A DNA stretch of 64,000 bases. Origin: Dawidia cretensis. Its GTDB lineage: Bacteria > Bacteroidota > Bacteroidia > Cytophagales > Cyclobacteriaceae. This document shows positions 45,001 through 53,690 of the stretch, one piece after another. Location: positions 62,001 to 126,000 of the forward strand of contig NZ_JAHESE010000017.1 of assembly GCF_018598175.1 (NCBI RefSeq), read 5' to 3'. The position numbers and the translations under genes are program-made. How positions within the stretch are numbered: the first letter of the stretch is position 1; every line of letters starts with the position of its first letter. The notes beneath the pieces are model-generated. The model was not told where the DNA came from. It saw only the letters and a list, made by a program, of their open reading frames with translations, and did not search any database.

Positions 45001-47670
45001 TACGCCCTGACCGGTTTCATCCAATGTTACCAGGTTGAACGTATGCGGTTTGTCGAAATAGAGAATGCCACTATACTTCTCGCCTTCCGGCGCCTTCATA
45101 CCGATGTACGACTCGTATGGATAGTAGGGAATGCTGAACCGGTCGGTGCTGAAGTTACCACTCTCTTCAAATACCTTCCCACGAAAAACCGCCGTGAGGA
45201 AACCTGGGGCGGCCGACGTGGATTCTAAACTTACATTGACGGTGGCCTTACCTTCATCGTCGGTCATACCTTCGAATACCGGCTGCGCCTCGCTATAAAA
45301 CTCGCGGGCGGGATCTTCAAAGACATAATCCGGGTACCTGGCAAAGGTTGTCGGGGCTTTTAACAGCAGCATGTCGAACTCGGCCTTCAGGTTGCGGCCA
45401 GGTGCGCCGTGCAGCCATTTTACATCCAGCTTACCCGTGGCGGTAGCCGAGGTAAACTTGTCGGTGCCAAAGTCGAGGTTGATCTTGAGTCGGTTGGGTT
45501 TAACCGTTTCGATCTTCAAAGTTTGTGTAAACTCGGTACCACCTACTTTCACACGGCCAGTCCAGTTGCCGGTAGGCGCATCGGAGGCCGTAGCGGTAGC
45601 AAAAGAATAGAAGCCGTTCTCGGAACCCGACCGCACCAGCCGGTTTACCACCTGCCCTTGCGGGTTTTGCATTTCAAACACCACGGGGTGTGTCGCCGGC
45701 AACTGTTTGTTTTTGTCCTCAAGAATGAAGGTGAGGTACAGCGAGTCCCCCGGGCGCCATACGCCACGGTCGCCATACAGGAAGCCCTTTAGACCACGCT
45801 GTATCACTTCGCCCGTTACATCAAAGTTACTAACCGAAAGCGCATCGCCATTCATCAGCTTTTGGTAGCCGCGTTGTTGGCCGTTCTTTGCTATCAGCGC
45901 AAATGGTGTTTCTTTGGTGAGCATCGTTGCCTTGCCTTCCGAGTCAGTCGTGGCTGAGCCTATCAACTGCTGTTGGTAGTCATAGAGCTCGAGTTGCGTG
46001 CCTGACAGCGGTTGCGTTGTTTTCAGATCGTTCACAAACACCAGCGTGTTGCCATCGTCGCCTCGCTTGGCGGTAATGCCCAAGTCCGATGCCAGCACGT
46101 TGCGCTTAATAGCGCGGTTGTTGGTGTAATACGAAGAGTGGCAAGGGTTGTCACGTTCTTCCCAGTCGTAGTCTTCATAATAGTAATAATCCTCGTAGTC
46201 GTAACCTCCTTCGTCGTAATAGCTGTTGGATTCTTCGTCCTCGAACTGGCCGACATTCTCGTCTACAACCTCCTCTTCTTCTCCGCCACCTTCACAGGTA
46301 TAGGTAGAGTAGGATCTCTTAAATGAAATCTTTACCTGGTAGATGGCACCTGGCTCGGTACTGATCATTTTCGACAGGTCAAGCGTATAGCGGTTCCATT
46401 TGCCCAGGTCGGTAACACCGGCGTTGTCCAGCTGCACCGTGGTCTTCAGTATCTTCCTGCCTACGCGTTGCAGCTCTTGCTCGCCTTGAATATTATTTAC
46501 CTGCAGGAACTGCAGGATGTTACGTTCGAATATCTTGAGAATGGTAACGTCTACCGACTTGAGGTTCACCGCCTCGAATGGCAACACCATGCCATCGCTG
46601 CTCGGCAGAATAGAACCCTTACCTGTAAAGCGTACGGACGGTGATACCTGCTCGAATACAACCTCGGTCGTCGTAGCATCTTTCATTTTATAGTCCAGGA
46701 TGTTGCGAATGCCCGCTTCGATGCGAATCACCTTGGAGCCTGTCTGCCGTACCGGGGGGTATACATTGATCTCGTTGTCGCGGATCTCGAAGTCCAGCGT
46801 GCCCGCTTCGGCCATGGAGATGAGGCCCGTCAGGTCCTGTTTTTCTTTCAGGGGATCGGAGAACTGCAGTACAACATACTGGTTAGGGTGCTGTACCACG
46901 CGGGCCTGCATTAGCTTGAAGTCGCCCAGGGAAGGTATCTCTACTACTTTATCCTCGTCGCGGTCTATGCCCAGTGGTTTACCTTGCACGGACAATGTTA
47001 CCTCGCTGGCTTTATCCTTGCGCGCTACATCCTCCACGACGAAAGCATGTTGCTTGCCATCGGGATTATGTGTCCACGTTATTTTAAGCGTATTACCCTC
47101 CTGGCGGGGCGTCAGCATTTTTTCCACCACATCTTTTTCGGCAAAGTCGGCGGTATACAGGTTGCCTTCAATCTTTTGTCGCTTCAACTCCGTCTTGATA
47201 TAAGGCTTTACATTGTCGACTCCGATCTCGAAGTTCTGCGGCATAACCTGGAAGGTATACGCAAACGTGCTCAGCTCAGCGGCAACCTCCGGCATCAACT
47301 TCGACAGGGCAAAGTTTACTTCGTAGATCTGTCCCGAGATCAAACGCTTGTCGGGCTGGAACTCTACCGTGCGGCGGTCAAGCCAGACGGTTTTACCGTC
47401 GATGGACGGGCTAAAGGAAAAGAGCTTGGCGGGGTTCTCCTGCCCGATCAGTGACGAGTCCACGACATCGGTGGCCAGGACAATCCGTACTGTCGTACCC
47501 GACGACACGACACCCGCCGTGTATGACGAGATGTACTCGCCAAAAGCTGGGTTGATGTAACTGGGGCCCGGTTTAGACCCGGTTGACGTGGTGAAATAGA
47601 AAATTCCAGAGGCAATAATGCCTATGACGGCCACACCAAGGCCGATTTTCTTCCAGGAAAAACTTTTCAT
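42067..47670 (-). CDS. bacterial alpha-2-macroglobulin with thioester motif
   Basis: 1867 residues. N-terminal membrane anchor (KKIGLGVAVIGIIASGIFYF), no lipobox. MG-type beta domains lead to an MG2 region and a bait-like region; the thioester motif GCIEQ lies in YPHGCIEQTTSSVLPQLYL (Cys near 1413), followed by the helical thioester domain (RLKSFIQSDGGFGYWPG; NDLMQAYRLYTLALAGAP) and a terminal receptor-like domain. Such proteins trap proteases in the periplasm and normally work with PbpC, which repairs peptidoglycan. An acidic, Tyr-rich insert (residues about 455-512, e.g. YYDEGGYDYEDYYYYEDYDW) is unusual. The pbpC gene is on the same strand but separated. Confidence 0.92.
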   Translation of the reverse strand: MKSFSWKKIGLGVAVIGIIASGIFYFTTSTGSKPGPSYINPAFGEYISSYTAGVVSSGTTVRIVLATDVVDSSLIGQENPAKLFSFSPSIDGKTVWLDRRTVEFQPDKRLISGQIYEVNFALSKLMPEVAAELSTFAYTFQVMPQNFEIGVDNVKPYIKTELKRQKIEGNLYTADFAEKDVVEKMLTPRQEGNTLKITWTHNPDGKQHAFVVEDVARKDKASEVTLSVQGKPLGIDRDEDKVVEIPSLGDFKLMQARVVQHPNQYVVLQFSDPLKEKQDLTGLISMAEAGTLDFEIRDNEINVYPPVRQTGSKVIRIEAGIRNILDYKMKDATTTEVVFEQVSPSVRFTGKGSILPSSDGMVLPFEAVNLKSVDVTILKIFERNILQFLQVNNIQGEQELQRVGRKILKTTVQLDNAGVTDLGKWNRYTLDLSKMISTEPGAIYQVKISFKRSYSTYTCEGGGEEEEVVDENVGQFEDEESNSYYDEGGYDYEDYYYYEDYDWEERDNPCHSSYYTNNRAIKRNVLASDLGITAKRGDDGNTLVFVNDLKTTQPLSGTQLELYDYQQQLIGSATTDSEGKATMLTKETPFALIAKNGQQRGYQKLMNGDALSVSNFDVTGEVIQRGLKGFLYGDRGVWRPGDSLYLTFILEDKNKQLPATHPVVFEMQNPQGQVVNRLVRSGSENGFYSFATATASDAPTGNWTGRVKVGGTEFTQTLKIETVKPNRLKINLDFGTDKFTSATATGKLDVKWLHGAPGRNLKAEFDMLLLKAPTTFARYPDYVFEDPAREFYSEAQPVFEGMTDDEGKATVNVSLESTSAAPGFLTAVFRGKVFEESGNFSTDRFSIPYYPYESYIGMKAPEGEKYSGILYFDKPHTFNLVTLDETGQGVSRDDIEVSVYKLGWRWWWDNSEESIANYIEGSYSKLVKSDKARTVDGKGNWTIEMKMGEYEYGRYFVRACDPVSGHCTGQIVYIDEPGWYSRARDDDDSRGGATMLSFTTDKTNYNIGEKVSITIPSSAPGGRALVSLENGSRVLKTYWVETQQGETKFSFDTSPDMAPNIYVHVSLLQPHAQTVNDLPIRLYGVSSIRVEDPKTHLEPVITMPDELEPGKEVTIRISEKTNRKMTYTVAVVDEGLLDITRFKTPDAWNRFYAREALGVRTWDVFDDVMGAFGARLERLLAIGGDAELAAKEDDARANRFKPVVKYFGPYTLNSGTNSHTFVMPQYIGSVKTMVVAGYEGAYGKAEKATPVRKPLMVLATLPRVLGPEETVKLPITLFTQEKGIKNVKIDVKVSGPLRLAGNASQSVAMPTNGDLTVDFDLAVKAEAGIAKVEVTASSGKFQSTDVIEIEVRNPNTPVTKVTESVLEAGKSWAAEAVPFGITGTNTAVVEVSNLPPINLGSRLKYLIQYPHGCIEQTTSSVLPQLYLAQVKELTELEKKNIQRNVTAGIERLKSFIQSDGGFGYWPGPAEHSDPWGTTYAGHFLVEAEAKGYYVPADMLKRWKKYQKNKAQEWRRNDNYYNNDLMQAYRLYTLALAGAPEMGAMNRLRELGKLNTTSAWMLAAAYAKAGQPEAATKLITNLTTTVKPYRELSYSYGSDVRDKALILETLAALGDKTKAFAVLKEISKYLGDYGYWMSTQETAFCLKAIGAFAGMEKRGTLKFSYVLNGKTVQASTELPVAQVAIPLTGLRKESVKITNESGGMLFTRLIMEGTPARGAEEDAQSNLTLSVRYTDTDGKDLDITRLEQGTEFLAEVTVIHNGTRSSYENLALSQVFPSGWEINNLRITDDEGQLANSSFQYQDIRDDRVYTYFNLSATERKTFHVSLTAGYAGSYYLPAVNCEAMYDKSIYARKKGQVVEVVKGSPAQ

Positions 47671-47783
47671 GAAGCGTTCGAAGCGTTAAAATGACGTTTA
47701 GCGGACAGGCGACTACCTGATAAATCAGGGGTGTCTTTTTCCTCAAATTTAAAGTACTTTGTGAAACCTTACCGACTGTTACC

Positions 47784-48416
47784 ATGAAATCTCTTTCGAT
47801 CCTTGCTGTTGATGACCAATCCCTTTTTCGTGAAGGATTGGCGCTTGTGCTGACCCGGCTCTTTCCCGATGTAAACCTGCGCCAGGCCGGTAGTGGCCCG
47901 GAAGCCCTGGAAATGCTCCAGGAGCATCGTTTTAACCTGCTGTTGCTGGACATCGGCATGCCCGGCATGAATGGCATTGAAGTCGCCCGCCAGGTGCTAC
48001 GACAATACCCCGACCTGCGCATTATCATCCTGACACAATACAACGGCGAAGGCATGATCACCCACCTGGTACGCCTGGGGGTGCACGGCTTCTTGCTCAA
48101 AAACAGCGAGTCTCAAGAAATCAAAAAAGCCATCGAAACCGTATTGGACAACCGCCAGTATATTACCCCGATGATCCACCCGTCGTTGCTGAAAGAAGAA
48201 GCCGTTGTTGCTGCTCCTTCCATTCAGTTCAGCAAACGTGAAGCGGATATATTGATATACCTGAAAATGGGTAAATCCAGCAAGGAAATTGCCGAACGGT
48301 TGGCATTGAAAGAGAATACCATCAATAGCTACCGCGAAGATATGCTGCAAAAGACCAAGACCCGCAACGTGGCGGAGTTGATCTCCTATGCGTATGAGAA
48401 CGGCGTGTTAGGTTAA
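47784..48416 (+). CDS. NarL/LuxR-type response regulator
   Basis: 210 residues. Receiver domain: acidic pair D10-D11, phosphoacceptor D56 in LLLLDIGMPGMNG, Lys near 105 in GFLLKNSES. C-terminal LuxR helix-turn-helix: FSKREADILIYLKMGKSSKEIAERLALKENTINSYREDMLQKTK. Transcription factor, probably phosphorylated by the convergent kinase. Its last 9 bp overlap the end of that kinase gene. Confidence 0.92.
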   Translation: MKSLSILAVDDQSLFREGLALVLTRLFPDVNLRQAGSGPEALEMLQEHRFNLLLLDIGMPGMNGIEVARQVLRQYPDLRIIILTQYNGEGMITHLVRLGVHGFLLKNSESQEIKKAIETVLDNRQYITPMIHPSLLKEEAVVAAPSIQFSKREADILIYLKMGKSSKEIAERLALKENTINSYREDMLQKTKTRNVAELISYAYENGVLG

Positions 48417-49238
48417 CACGTCGGCCGCCGTGGGCATGGCGGGGAACTTGTTGGAAGCAGTATCTTTCTGCTGCTGCAGGTTAAACTCAATGATCACGCG
48501 CAACCCGCGGGGCGATACATCTTCGCGACGCAACGTAGCGCCGATGCTGTTGGCCCGCTTCAACAGGTTGATCATACCCATGCCGGAAGTTTTTTGCTCG
48601 TGCTCCTGACGGCGATAGTCAGAACCATCGTCCTCCACTGTGATGGTCAGGTTTTCATTGTCCCAATGTATATGTACCGAAATGTTCCAGGCATTGGAAT
48701 GCTTGATGGCGTTTGAAAAAAGCTCCTGCACCATGCGGAATAAGCTGAGCTTTTGTCGTTGCTGAATCGGTACGGGTGTACCGCTTTGTACAAAGTGTAC
48801 GTGGGTGCCCTTCATCGCGTCCAGCTTATGGCACAGCTCGCGAATGGCAAAGTTCAGGCTCATACCTTCGATAAAATCCGGTGACAGATTCCAAATGATG
48901 TTGCGGATGGTTTCAATCGTCAGGTTGAGATTCTTCTTGACCGTTATGAGCTTCGCCTCGATGTGCGGCGGCAGGGCGTCGGCTTCGCGCATCACCAATT
49001 CCAGGTCTAAGTGTATCAGGCTCAACACGGTACCAAGCTCGTCGTGCAGGTCGCTGGAAATGCGTTGGCGATCGTGCTCGATAAACTCATTCACACGCGA
49101 CCACGGAATTAATTCGGCCGCAGGTTCTGTCCCGCTGCGCGACGTCTTTTTCGGAGCCTTTTTTCCGCCAAAGAGATACACCAGCAAGCCGGTAAAGATT
49201 GCGCTGCCAAGAGCCACCAGAATATAGGTAGTTACCAT
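48408..49238 (-). CDS. NarX-type sensor histidine kinase (HisKA_3)
   Basis: 276 residues from ATG at 49238; ATG at 49286 is also possible, while a start near 49502 would lie inside a terminator. One N-terminal membrane helix (YILVALGSAIFTGLLVYLF) with almost no periplasmic part. Phospho-His in DRQRISSDLHDELGTVLSLIHLDLE (about residue 65), N box ELFSNAIKHS, G box TVEDDGSDY...GMGMINL. The stimulus is unknown; a membrane-proximal or cytoplasmic signal is likely since no sensor domain is seen. Convergent and overlapping with its presumed response regulator. Confidence 0.88.
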   Translation of the reverse strand: MVTTYILVALGSAIFTGLLVYLFGGKKAPKKTSRSGTEPAAELIPWSRVNEFIEHDRQRISSDLHDELGTVLSLIHLDLELVMREADALPPHIEAKLITVKKNLNLTIETIRNIIWNLSPDFIEGMSLNFAIRELCHKLDAMKGTHVHFVQSGTPVPIQQRQKLSLFRMVQELFSNAIKHSNAWNISVHIHWDNENLTITVEDDGSDYRRQEHEQKTSGMGMINLLKRANSIGATLRREDVSPRGLRVIIEFNLQQQKDTASNKFPAMPTAADVLT

Positions 49239-49493
49239 ATAGCTAACTGAAAAGGTTGAAGTTATACCTGTCACTAATAAATACATTACTAAAATATCAC
49301 ACCTACCGACAGCTCCTCGTTCTGACGCTAGATACCGCCACCCGCACAGATGTAACTGCAAAAGCGTCCGTAGCATGTACTGGAAACAGAGACACGACAA
49401 CAGGTGTGCGGGGAGTAGCCAATGATACTCAAGGGAATAGATCAGGGCACGGCAGGTCTTAGGATTCTTGTATAAGTTCGATTTTTCCAACGT

Positions 49494-49530
49494 AAAAAAC
49501 AACGGTGCTGTGAGTTAGTTTCACAGCACC
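49494..49530 (-). terminator. terminator of the aromatic amino acid operon
   Basis: Perfect 10-bp stem GGTGCTGTGA (49504-49513) / TCACAGCACC (49521-49530), loop of 7, followed on the minus strand by GTTGTTTTTT. It is 32 bp past the DAHP synthase stop. The remaining 49239-49493, ahead of the kinase gene, shows nothing I can assign. Confidence 0.85.
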
Positions 49531-49562
49531 GCAAGTTTCCTGGGCGATAATAAATACAATAT

Positions 49563-50666
49563 TTACACGCGTTCAGCCACCTTGTTCATAACGGCTGTCT
49601 GAAGCTGGATCGACTCGTTGTGGATCAGTTTCAGCAACTCCTGTGTGAAGTCCTCGTTCAGGCCCATGGCTTTACCCAGCGTGATGCGGGTCTGAATGAT
49701 CTCCTCCCAGCGATTTACCTGGAGGATCGTCACATTGTTTTCTTTCTTGTATTGACCAATCTTCTCCGAGATTTTCATGCGCGAAGCAAGCTTCGACATG
49801 ATCTCGTCATCCAACTGGTCGATCTGCTCGCGCAGGATGCTCAGGGTATCTTTGAAAGTCTTGCTGTCAGACGACACTGTACGGACCACCAGGTCTGCTA
49901 CGATCTTGCCCAATACAGCCGGAGTAACTTGTTGCTTCGCGTCGCTCCACGCAGCATCGGGGTTGATGTGGCTTTCGATCATCAGACCGGCCATGTCAAG
50001 GTCGAGCGCTTTTTGCGAGATCAGGGCGATCAGGTCACGGTTACCGGCGATGTGGCTCGGATCGCAGATGATGTCGAGCTCGGGAATGCGGGTCTTCAGC
50101 TCGATGCTCATGTCCCACATGGGAGCGTTGCGGAAGGGACCTTTCTCGAAGGAGGAGAAACCGCGGTGAATAGCCGCCAGCTTCGTGATACCAGCTTTGT
50201 TCAAACGCTCCAGCGCGCCGATCCACAGCTCGAGGTCGGGGTTGATGGGGTTCTTAACCATCACCGGAATGTCAACACCTTTCAGCGAGTCGGCTACTTC
50301 TTGCACTGAGAAAGGGTTTACCGTTGTACGGGCACCCACCCACAGAATATCAACACCTGCTTTCAGCGCGGCCTCAACGTGGGCGGCATTGGCCACTTCG
50401 GTCGTGATCGGCAAGCCAGTCTCTTTCTTCGCTGCCGCCAGCCATTGCAGGCCGGGTTCGCCGGCGCCTTCGTATTGGCCCGGCCGGGTGCGGGGCTTCC
50501 AAATACCCGCGCGCAGTGCGTGGACTTTACCAGTAGCCGCCAGTTGCTTCGCGGTGGCAATGGTTTGTTCTTCTGTTTCTGCGCTGCACGGGCCGCTGAT
50601 GATAACGGGTTTGCTGGCGGTTGGCAACCAGGAAGACATCGATTCGAGTTTCAAAGAATGTTTCAT
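49563..50666 (-). CDS. bifunctional DAHP synthase / chorismate mutase
   Basis: 367 residues. N-terminal type I-beta (AroF/KDSA-like) DAHP synthase: IISGPCSAETEEQ, LRAGIWKPRTRPGQYEG, VMVKNPIN, AIHRGFSSFE, CDPSHIAGNRDL. The C-terminal 90 residues are an AroQ chorismate mutase (LREQIDQLDDEIMSKLASRMKISEKIGQYKK). It opens the shikimate route and converts chorismate to prephenate for the neighbouring pheA and tyrA products. Last gene of the operon, 12 bp after tyrA. Confidence 0.94.
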   Translation of the reverse strand: MKHSLKLESMSSWLPTASKPVIISGPCSAETEEQTIATAKQLAATGKVHALRAGIWKPRTRPGQYEGAGEPGLQWLAAAKKETGLPITTEVANAAHVEAALKAGVDILWVGARTTVNPFSVQEVADSLKGVDIPVMVKNPINPDLELWIGALERLNKAGITKLAAIHRGFSSFEKGPFRNAPMWDMSIELKTRIPELDIICDPSHIAGNRDLIALISQKALDLDMAGLMIESHINPDAAWSDAKQQVTPAVLGKIVADLVVRTVSSDSKTFKDTLSILREQIDQLDDEIMSKLASRMKISEKIGQYKKENNVTILQVNRWEEIIQTRITLGKAMGLNEDFTQELLKLIHNESIQLQTAVMNKVAERV

Positions 50667-50678
50667 ATGGGTGAGTAG

Positions 50679-51599
50679 TTAGATTTTTACAGTAGATGAT
50701 GATGGTGTTTGTTGTTGAGTTTGTTGTTGAGTCTGTTGCTGTGTTTTGAGCTCGATACCGTCCAGCACGCGGCGGATCTCATTCGCGCCGGACATGATAC
50801 GGTTTAGCTCCTGCGTGTCGCGCTTTAGCAAATGATAGTGGAACCGTTGCAGGTGCATGATATACTCTTGCAACGCCTGGCTGAGGTAATCGAGGTTCTG
50901 CTCGAAGATCGGCGCCCACATGGCCGGCGAGCTTTTCGCCAACCGCACCGTAGACGCAAAACCGCTCCCCGCCAACGCGAAGATGTTTTTCTCGTCCTTC
51001 TCGATGTCGAGTACAGTCTGTCCCAGCAAGAATGAGCTGACGTGCGAGAGGTGCGAAACGTAGGCTACGTGTTTGTCATGCTCCTCCGGCTCCATAAAGA
51101 TTGTATTCAGCTCCAGGGCGTCGAATACACGGCGCGCAACGGTCAGGGCATGCTCGGAAGAACGCTCCTGCTCGCAGATGATATTGGTCTTGCGCTGGAA
51201 CAACCCACGGAAGGCCGCTGTCGGGCCGGAGTTCTCCGTACCGGCAATAGGATGCGCCGCCACAAACTGCGCCCGCTTGGGGTGGTTCGCGACCGCGCGG
51301 CAAATCGAGCTCTTGGTAGAGCCTGCGTCCAATACGACCGCCTCGGACTTCACTAAGTCCAACACCGCAGGCAGTGTTTTAGCCAGGGCATTTACCGGTA
51401 TCGCCACAATCACCAGGTCGGCGTCGCGCAACGCTACGTCTGCAGGCAACACACGGTCTACCAGGCCCAGGGCCACGGCCTGTTCGCCGTTCTCAGCATT
51501 CTGGTCTACACCCGTCAGCGACGTTGCCAGTCCGGCGTGTCGCAGGTCGAGCGCCATCGAGCCGCCAATCAATCCTAACCCTATTACAGCTACGTTCAT
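50679..51599 (-). CDS. tyrA: prephenate dehydrogenase TyrA
   Basis: 306 residues from ATG at 51599, which overlaps the stop of the aminotransferase gene (ATGA) and gives the family N-terminus MNVAVIGLGLIGGSMALDLRHAG (NAD loop). DAGSTKSSICRAV, HPIAGTENSGP and HVAYVSHLSHVSSFLL are conserved prephenate dehydrogenase motifs. It makes 4-hydroxyphenylpyruvate for tyrosine. The protein ends in a Gln/Thr-repeat tail (TQQQ three times) not expected in the family. Confidence 0.93.
   Translation of the reverse strand: MNVAVIGLGLIGGSMALDLRHAGLATSLTGVDQNAENGEQAVALGLVDRVLPADVALRDADLVIVAIPVNALAKTLPAVLDLVKSEAVVLDAGSTKSSICRAVANHPKRAQFVAAHPIAGTENSGPTAAFRGLFQRKTNIICEQERSSEHALTVARRVFDALELNTIFMEPEEHDKHVAYVSHLSHVSSFLLGQTVLDIEKDEKNIFALAGSGFASTVRLAKSSPAMWAPIFEQNLDYLSQALQEYIMHLQRFHYHLLKRDTQELNRIMSGANEIRRVLDGIELKTQQQTQQQTQQQTPSSSTVKI
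50709..50744 (-). repeat. 12-bp tandem repeat in the tyrA tail
   Basis: Three 12-bp units, two identical (ACTCAACAACAA on the minus strand) and one variant, encode TQQQTQQQTQQQ at the C-terminus of TyrA. Confidence 0.85.
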
Positions 51600-52792
51600 A
51601 CTTTCGCGGTCGTTGCGGCTGGCGCAGCAGCCTGTTTCTTTAAAAAGCTCTTCACACGTTCCAATGCCTCTTGCAGCATGGTCTCGGTACAGCACAACGA
51701 CACGCGGATGTAGCGGCGTCCAGCCTCACCGAAAATAAAGCCCGGGGTGATGAACACCTTCGTGCCGTATAAGATCTCGTCAATCCATTTCTCCACATCG
51801 GCAATGTGGTCGGGCGCTTTCGCCCATACAAACAATCCCGATTGATCGGCATACGTACAGCCCAGCACGTCCAGCAGCTGTAGTGCCACCTGCTTACGTT
51901 GACGGTATACCTGGTTCAGTTCCTTAAACCATACCTCGCCGTTCTTCAGCGCTTCCGTCGCCGCATGTTGCAAGCCCAGGAACATGCCCGAGTCCATGTT
52001 GCTTTTTACTTTCAGCACCGCGTCGATAAATTCTTTCTTACCTGCTACCCAGCCTAAGCGCCAGCCCGCCATGTTGTGCGACTTGCTCAGCGAGTTCAAT
52101 TCCAGCGCCACCTCGTCGGCACCTTCAATGGAAAGGATGCTCATGGGATTGTCGTTCAGAATAAGGCTATACGGATTGTCGTTTACGATCAGGAACTGAT
52201 GCTTGCGCGCCAGGTCCACCAAGGCCTTCAGCTCTTCGCGTGAAGCAACACGGCCTGTCGGCATGTGTGGGAAGTTCACCCACATAATCTTTACCTTCGA
52301 CAGATCGCTCTTCTCCAGCTCGGCAATGTCAATGCCCCAGTTCAACGATTCTTTCAATGCATAAGGACGCAGTGTGGCGCCCACCAGGTTAGCAACAGAA
52401 GAATACGTGGGGTAACCCGGATTGGGAATCAGCACCTCATCACCTTCGTTCACAAAGGCCATGGCGATGTGCATAATGCCTTCCTTCGAGCCCATCAACG
52501 GCAGGATTTCGGTTTCGGTGTTCAGCGTGGTATTATATACCCTACGGTAGAAGTCGGCAATCGCCTGGCGGAATGCCGGTATACCTTTATAGTTCTGATA
52601 ACCGTGGTGTGCAGGGTTCTTCGCCGATGCAATCAGGGCATCGATCGTAGCTGAAGACGGCGCCTGGTCTGGGCTGCCAATGCCCAGGTTGATCACCCGC
52701 AGCTCGGGCGTGTCAAGGCCTCGTACTTCGGCCAGCTTCCGGCTGAAGTAGTACTCTTCCACATTGGCAATTCGTTTCGCTGTCTGTATCAT
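51596..52792 (-). CDS. PLP-dependent aminotransferase (class I/II) of the Phe/Tyr operon
   Basis: 398 residues. Fold type I signatures: INLGIGSPDQAPS, GSKEGIMHIAMAFVNEGDEVLIPNPGYPTY, and the PLP lysine in SLSKSHNMAGWRLGW, with the Arg near IRVSLC. Placed between pheA and tyrA, so transamination of phenylpyruvate, 4-hydroxyphenylpyruvate or prephenate is most likely. The sequence is also like aspartate and LL-diaminopimelate aminotransferases. Its stop overlaps the tyrA ATG. Confidence 0.85.
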   Translation of the reverse strand: MIQTAKRIANVEEYYFSRKLAEVRGLDTPELRVINLGIGSPDQAPSSATIDALIASAKNPAHHGYQNYKGIPAFRQAIADFYRRVYNTTLNTETEILPLMGSKEGIMHIAMAFVNEGDEVLIPNPGYPTYSSVANLVGATLRPYALKESLNWGIDIAELEKSDLSKVKIMWVNFPHMPTGRVASREELKALVDLARKHQFLIVNDNPYSLILNDNPMSILSIEGADEVALELNSLSKSHNMAGWRLGWVAGKKEFIDAVLKVKSNMDSGMFLGLQHAATEALKNGEVWFKELNQVYRQRKQVALQLLDVLGCTYADQSGLFVWAKAPDHIADVEKWIDEILYGTKVFITPGFIFGEAGRRYIRVSLCCTETMLQEALERVKSFLKKQAAAPAATTAKV

Positions 52793-52805
52793 ACGCTCTC
52801 TATGG

Positions 52806-53648
52806 CTACTTGTATTCGACCTTCGCTTTTTTATACTCCCCTAAAACATTCAGGTTCTTTACCTGCCGCATGACGGCGCTCATGGCATCATCATAGTTCT
52901 TGCGGCGGCGCCACTCCACATCAATGTGAATGGAGTATTCGCTCGGCCGGCCAATGATCGGAATCGACTGGATTTTGGTCAGGTTAATACGGTTGTCCTT
53001 AAATGTGGTAAGCGCATCCGCCAGGCTACCCACCTCGTTGGCTACCTCAAAACACATAGACGCCTTGTTGCTTTCGATCTTGCGGTCGGCACGCTTGGCC
53101 AGGACCAGGAAACGCGTGAAATTCTTCTTGTGCGTCTCGATACGTTTTTCCAGGATCTGCAGTCCGAATTTCTTGGCGGCAAATTCGTTGGCAATAGCCG
53201 CTGTATTTTTCAGCTTCAGCTCTTTCACCCGGCGGGCCGACAGCGCTGTATCATCACTCTCGCGTATCTCTACGCCATTCAAAGAATGCAGGAAGTCCGA
53301 GCACTGGCGGATGGCCATGGGATGCGACTCAATGGTCTTAATGTCGCTCAGCTTGGTACCCGGCAGTGCCAGCAAGTTCATGTGGATGGGCAGGTACAGC
53401 TCACCGATGATGCTGAAGTGATAGTCTTGCAATAGAAAGTAATTTGGCAGAATGCTGCCCGCGATGGAGTTCTCAATGGCCATCACCGCATAGTCGCTGT
53501 AACCATGCTTCAGGCTCTCACACAGCTGGTGAAACGAAAGGCATTCGACGGTTTCGATCGCCTCGGTAAAATACGTGAAGGCGGCGACCTCGTGAAAGCT
53601 GGCTGTGATACCCTGAATTGCGATTTTTAATTTCTTCTTTTTGGCCAT
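52806..53648 (-). CDS. pheA: prephenate dehydratase PheA (PDT + ACT)
   Basis: 280 residues from ATG at 53648 (MAKKKKLKIAIQGITASFHE). PDT domain: MAIENSIAGSILPNY, SHPMAIRQCSDFL, the catalytic TRF motif in NFTRFLVL. The ACT domain (res about 200-270: CFEVANEVGSLADALTTFKDNRINLTKIQSIP ... SEYSIHIDV) has GRPSEY where ESRP is usual, so Phe feedback may be altered. First structural gene of the operon; the attenuator ends 43 bp upstream. Makes phenylpyruvate from prephenate. Confidence 0.93.
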   Translation of the reverse strand: MAKKKKLKIAIQGITASFHEVAAFTYFTEAIETVECLSFHQLCESLKHGYSDYAVMAIENSIAGSILPNYFLLQDYHFSIIGELYLPIHMNLLALPGTKLSDIKTIESHPMAIRQCSDFLHSLNGVEIRESDDTALSARRVKELKLKNTAAIANEFAAKKFGLQILEKRIETHKKNFTRFLVLAKRADRKIESNKASMCFEVANEVGSLADALTTFKDNRINLTKIQSIPIIGRPSEYSIHIDVEWRRRKNYDDAMSAVMRQVKNLNVLGEYKKAKVEYK

Positions 53649-53690
53649 ATACGTAATCTGTTCCCTTCCATCGCATCTGAAATCAAGCAC

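Noticed and set aside
46130-46310. Frameshift or low-quality region in the alpha-2-macroglobulin gene
   Set aside because: The acidic Tyr-rich stretch stays in frame and the flanking MG domains continue normally on both sides.
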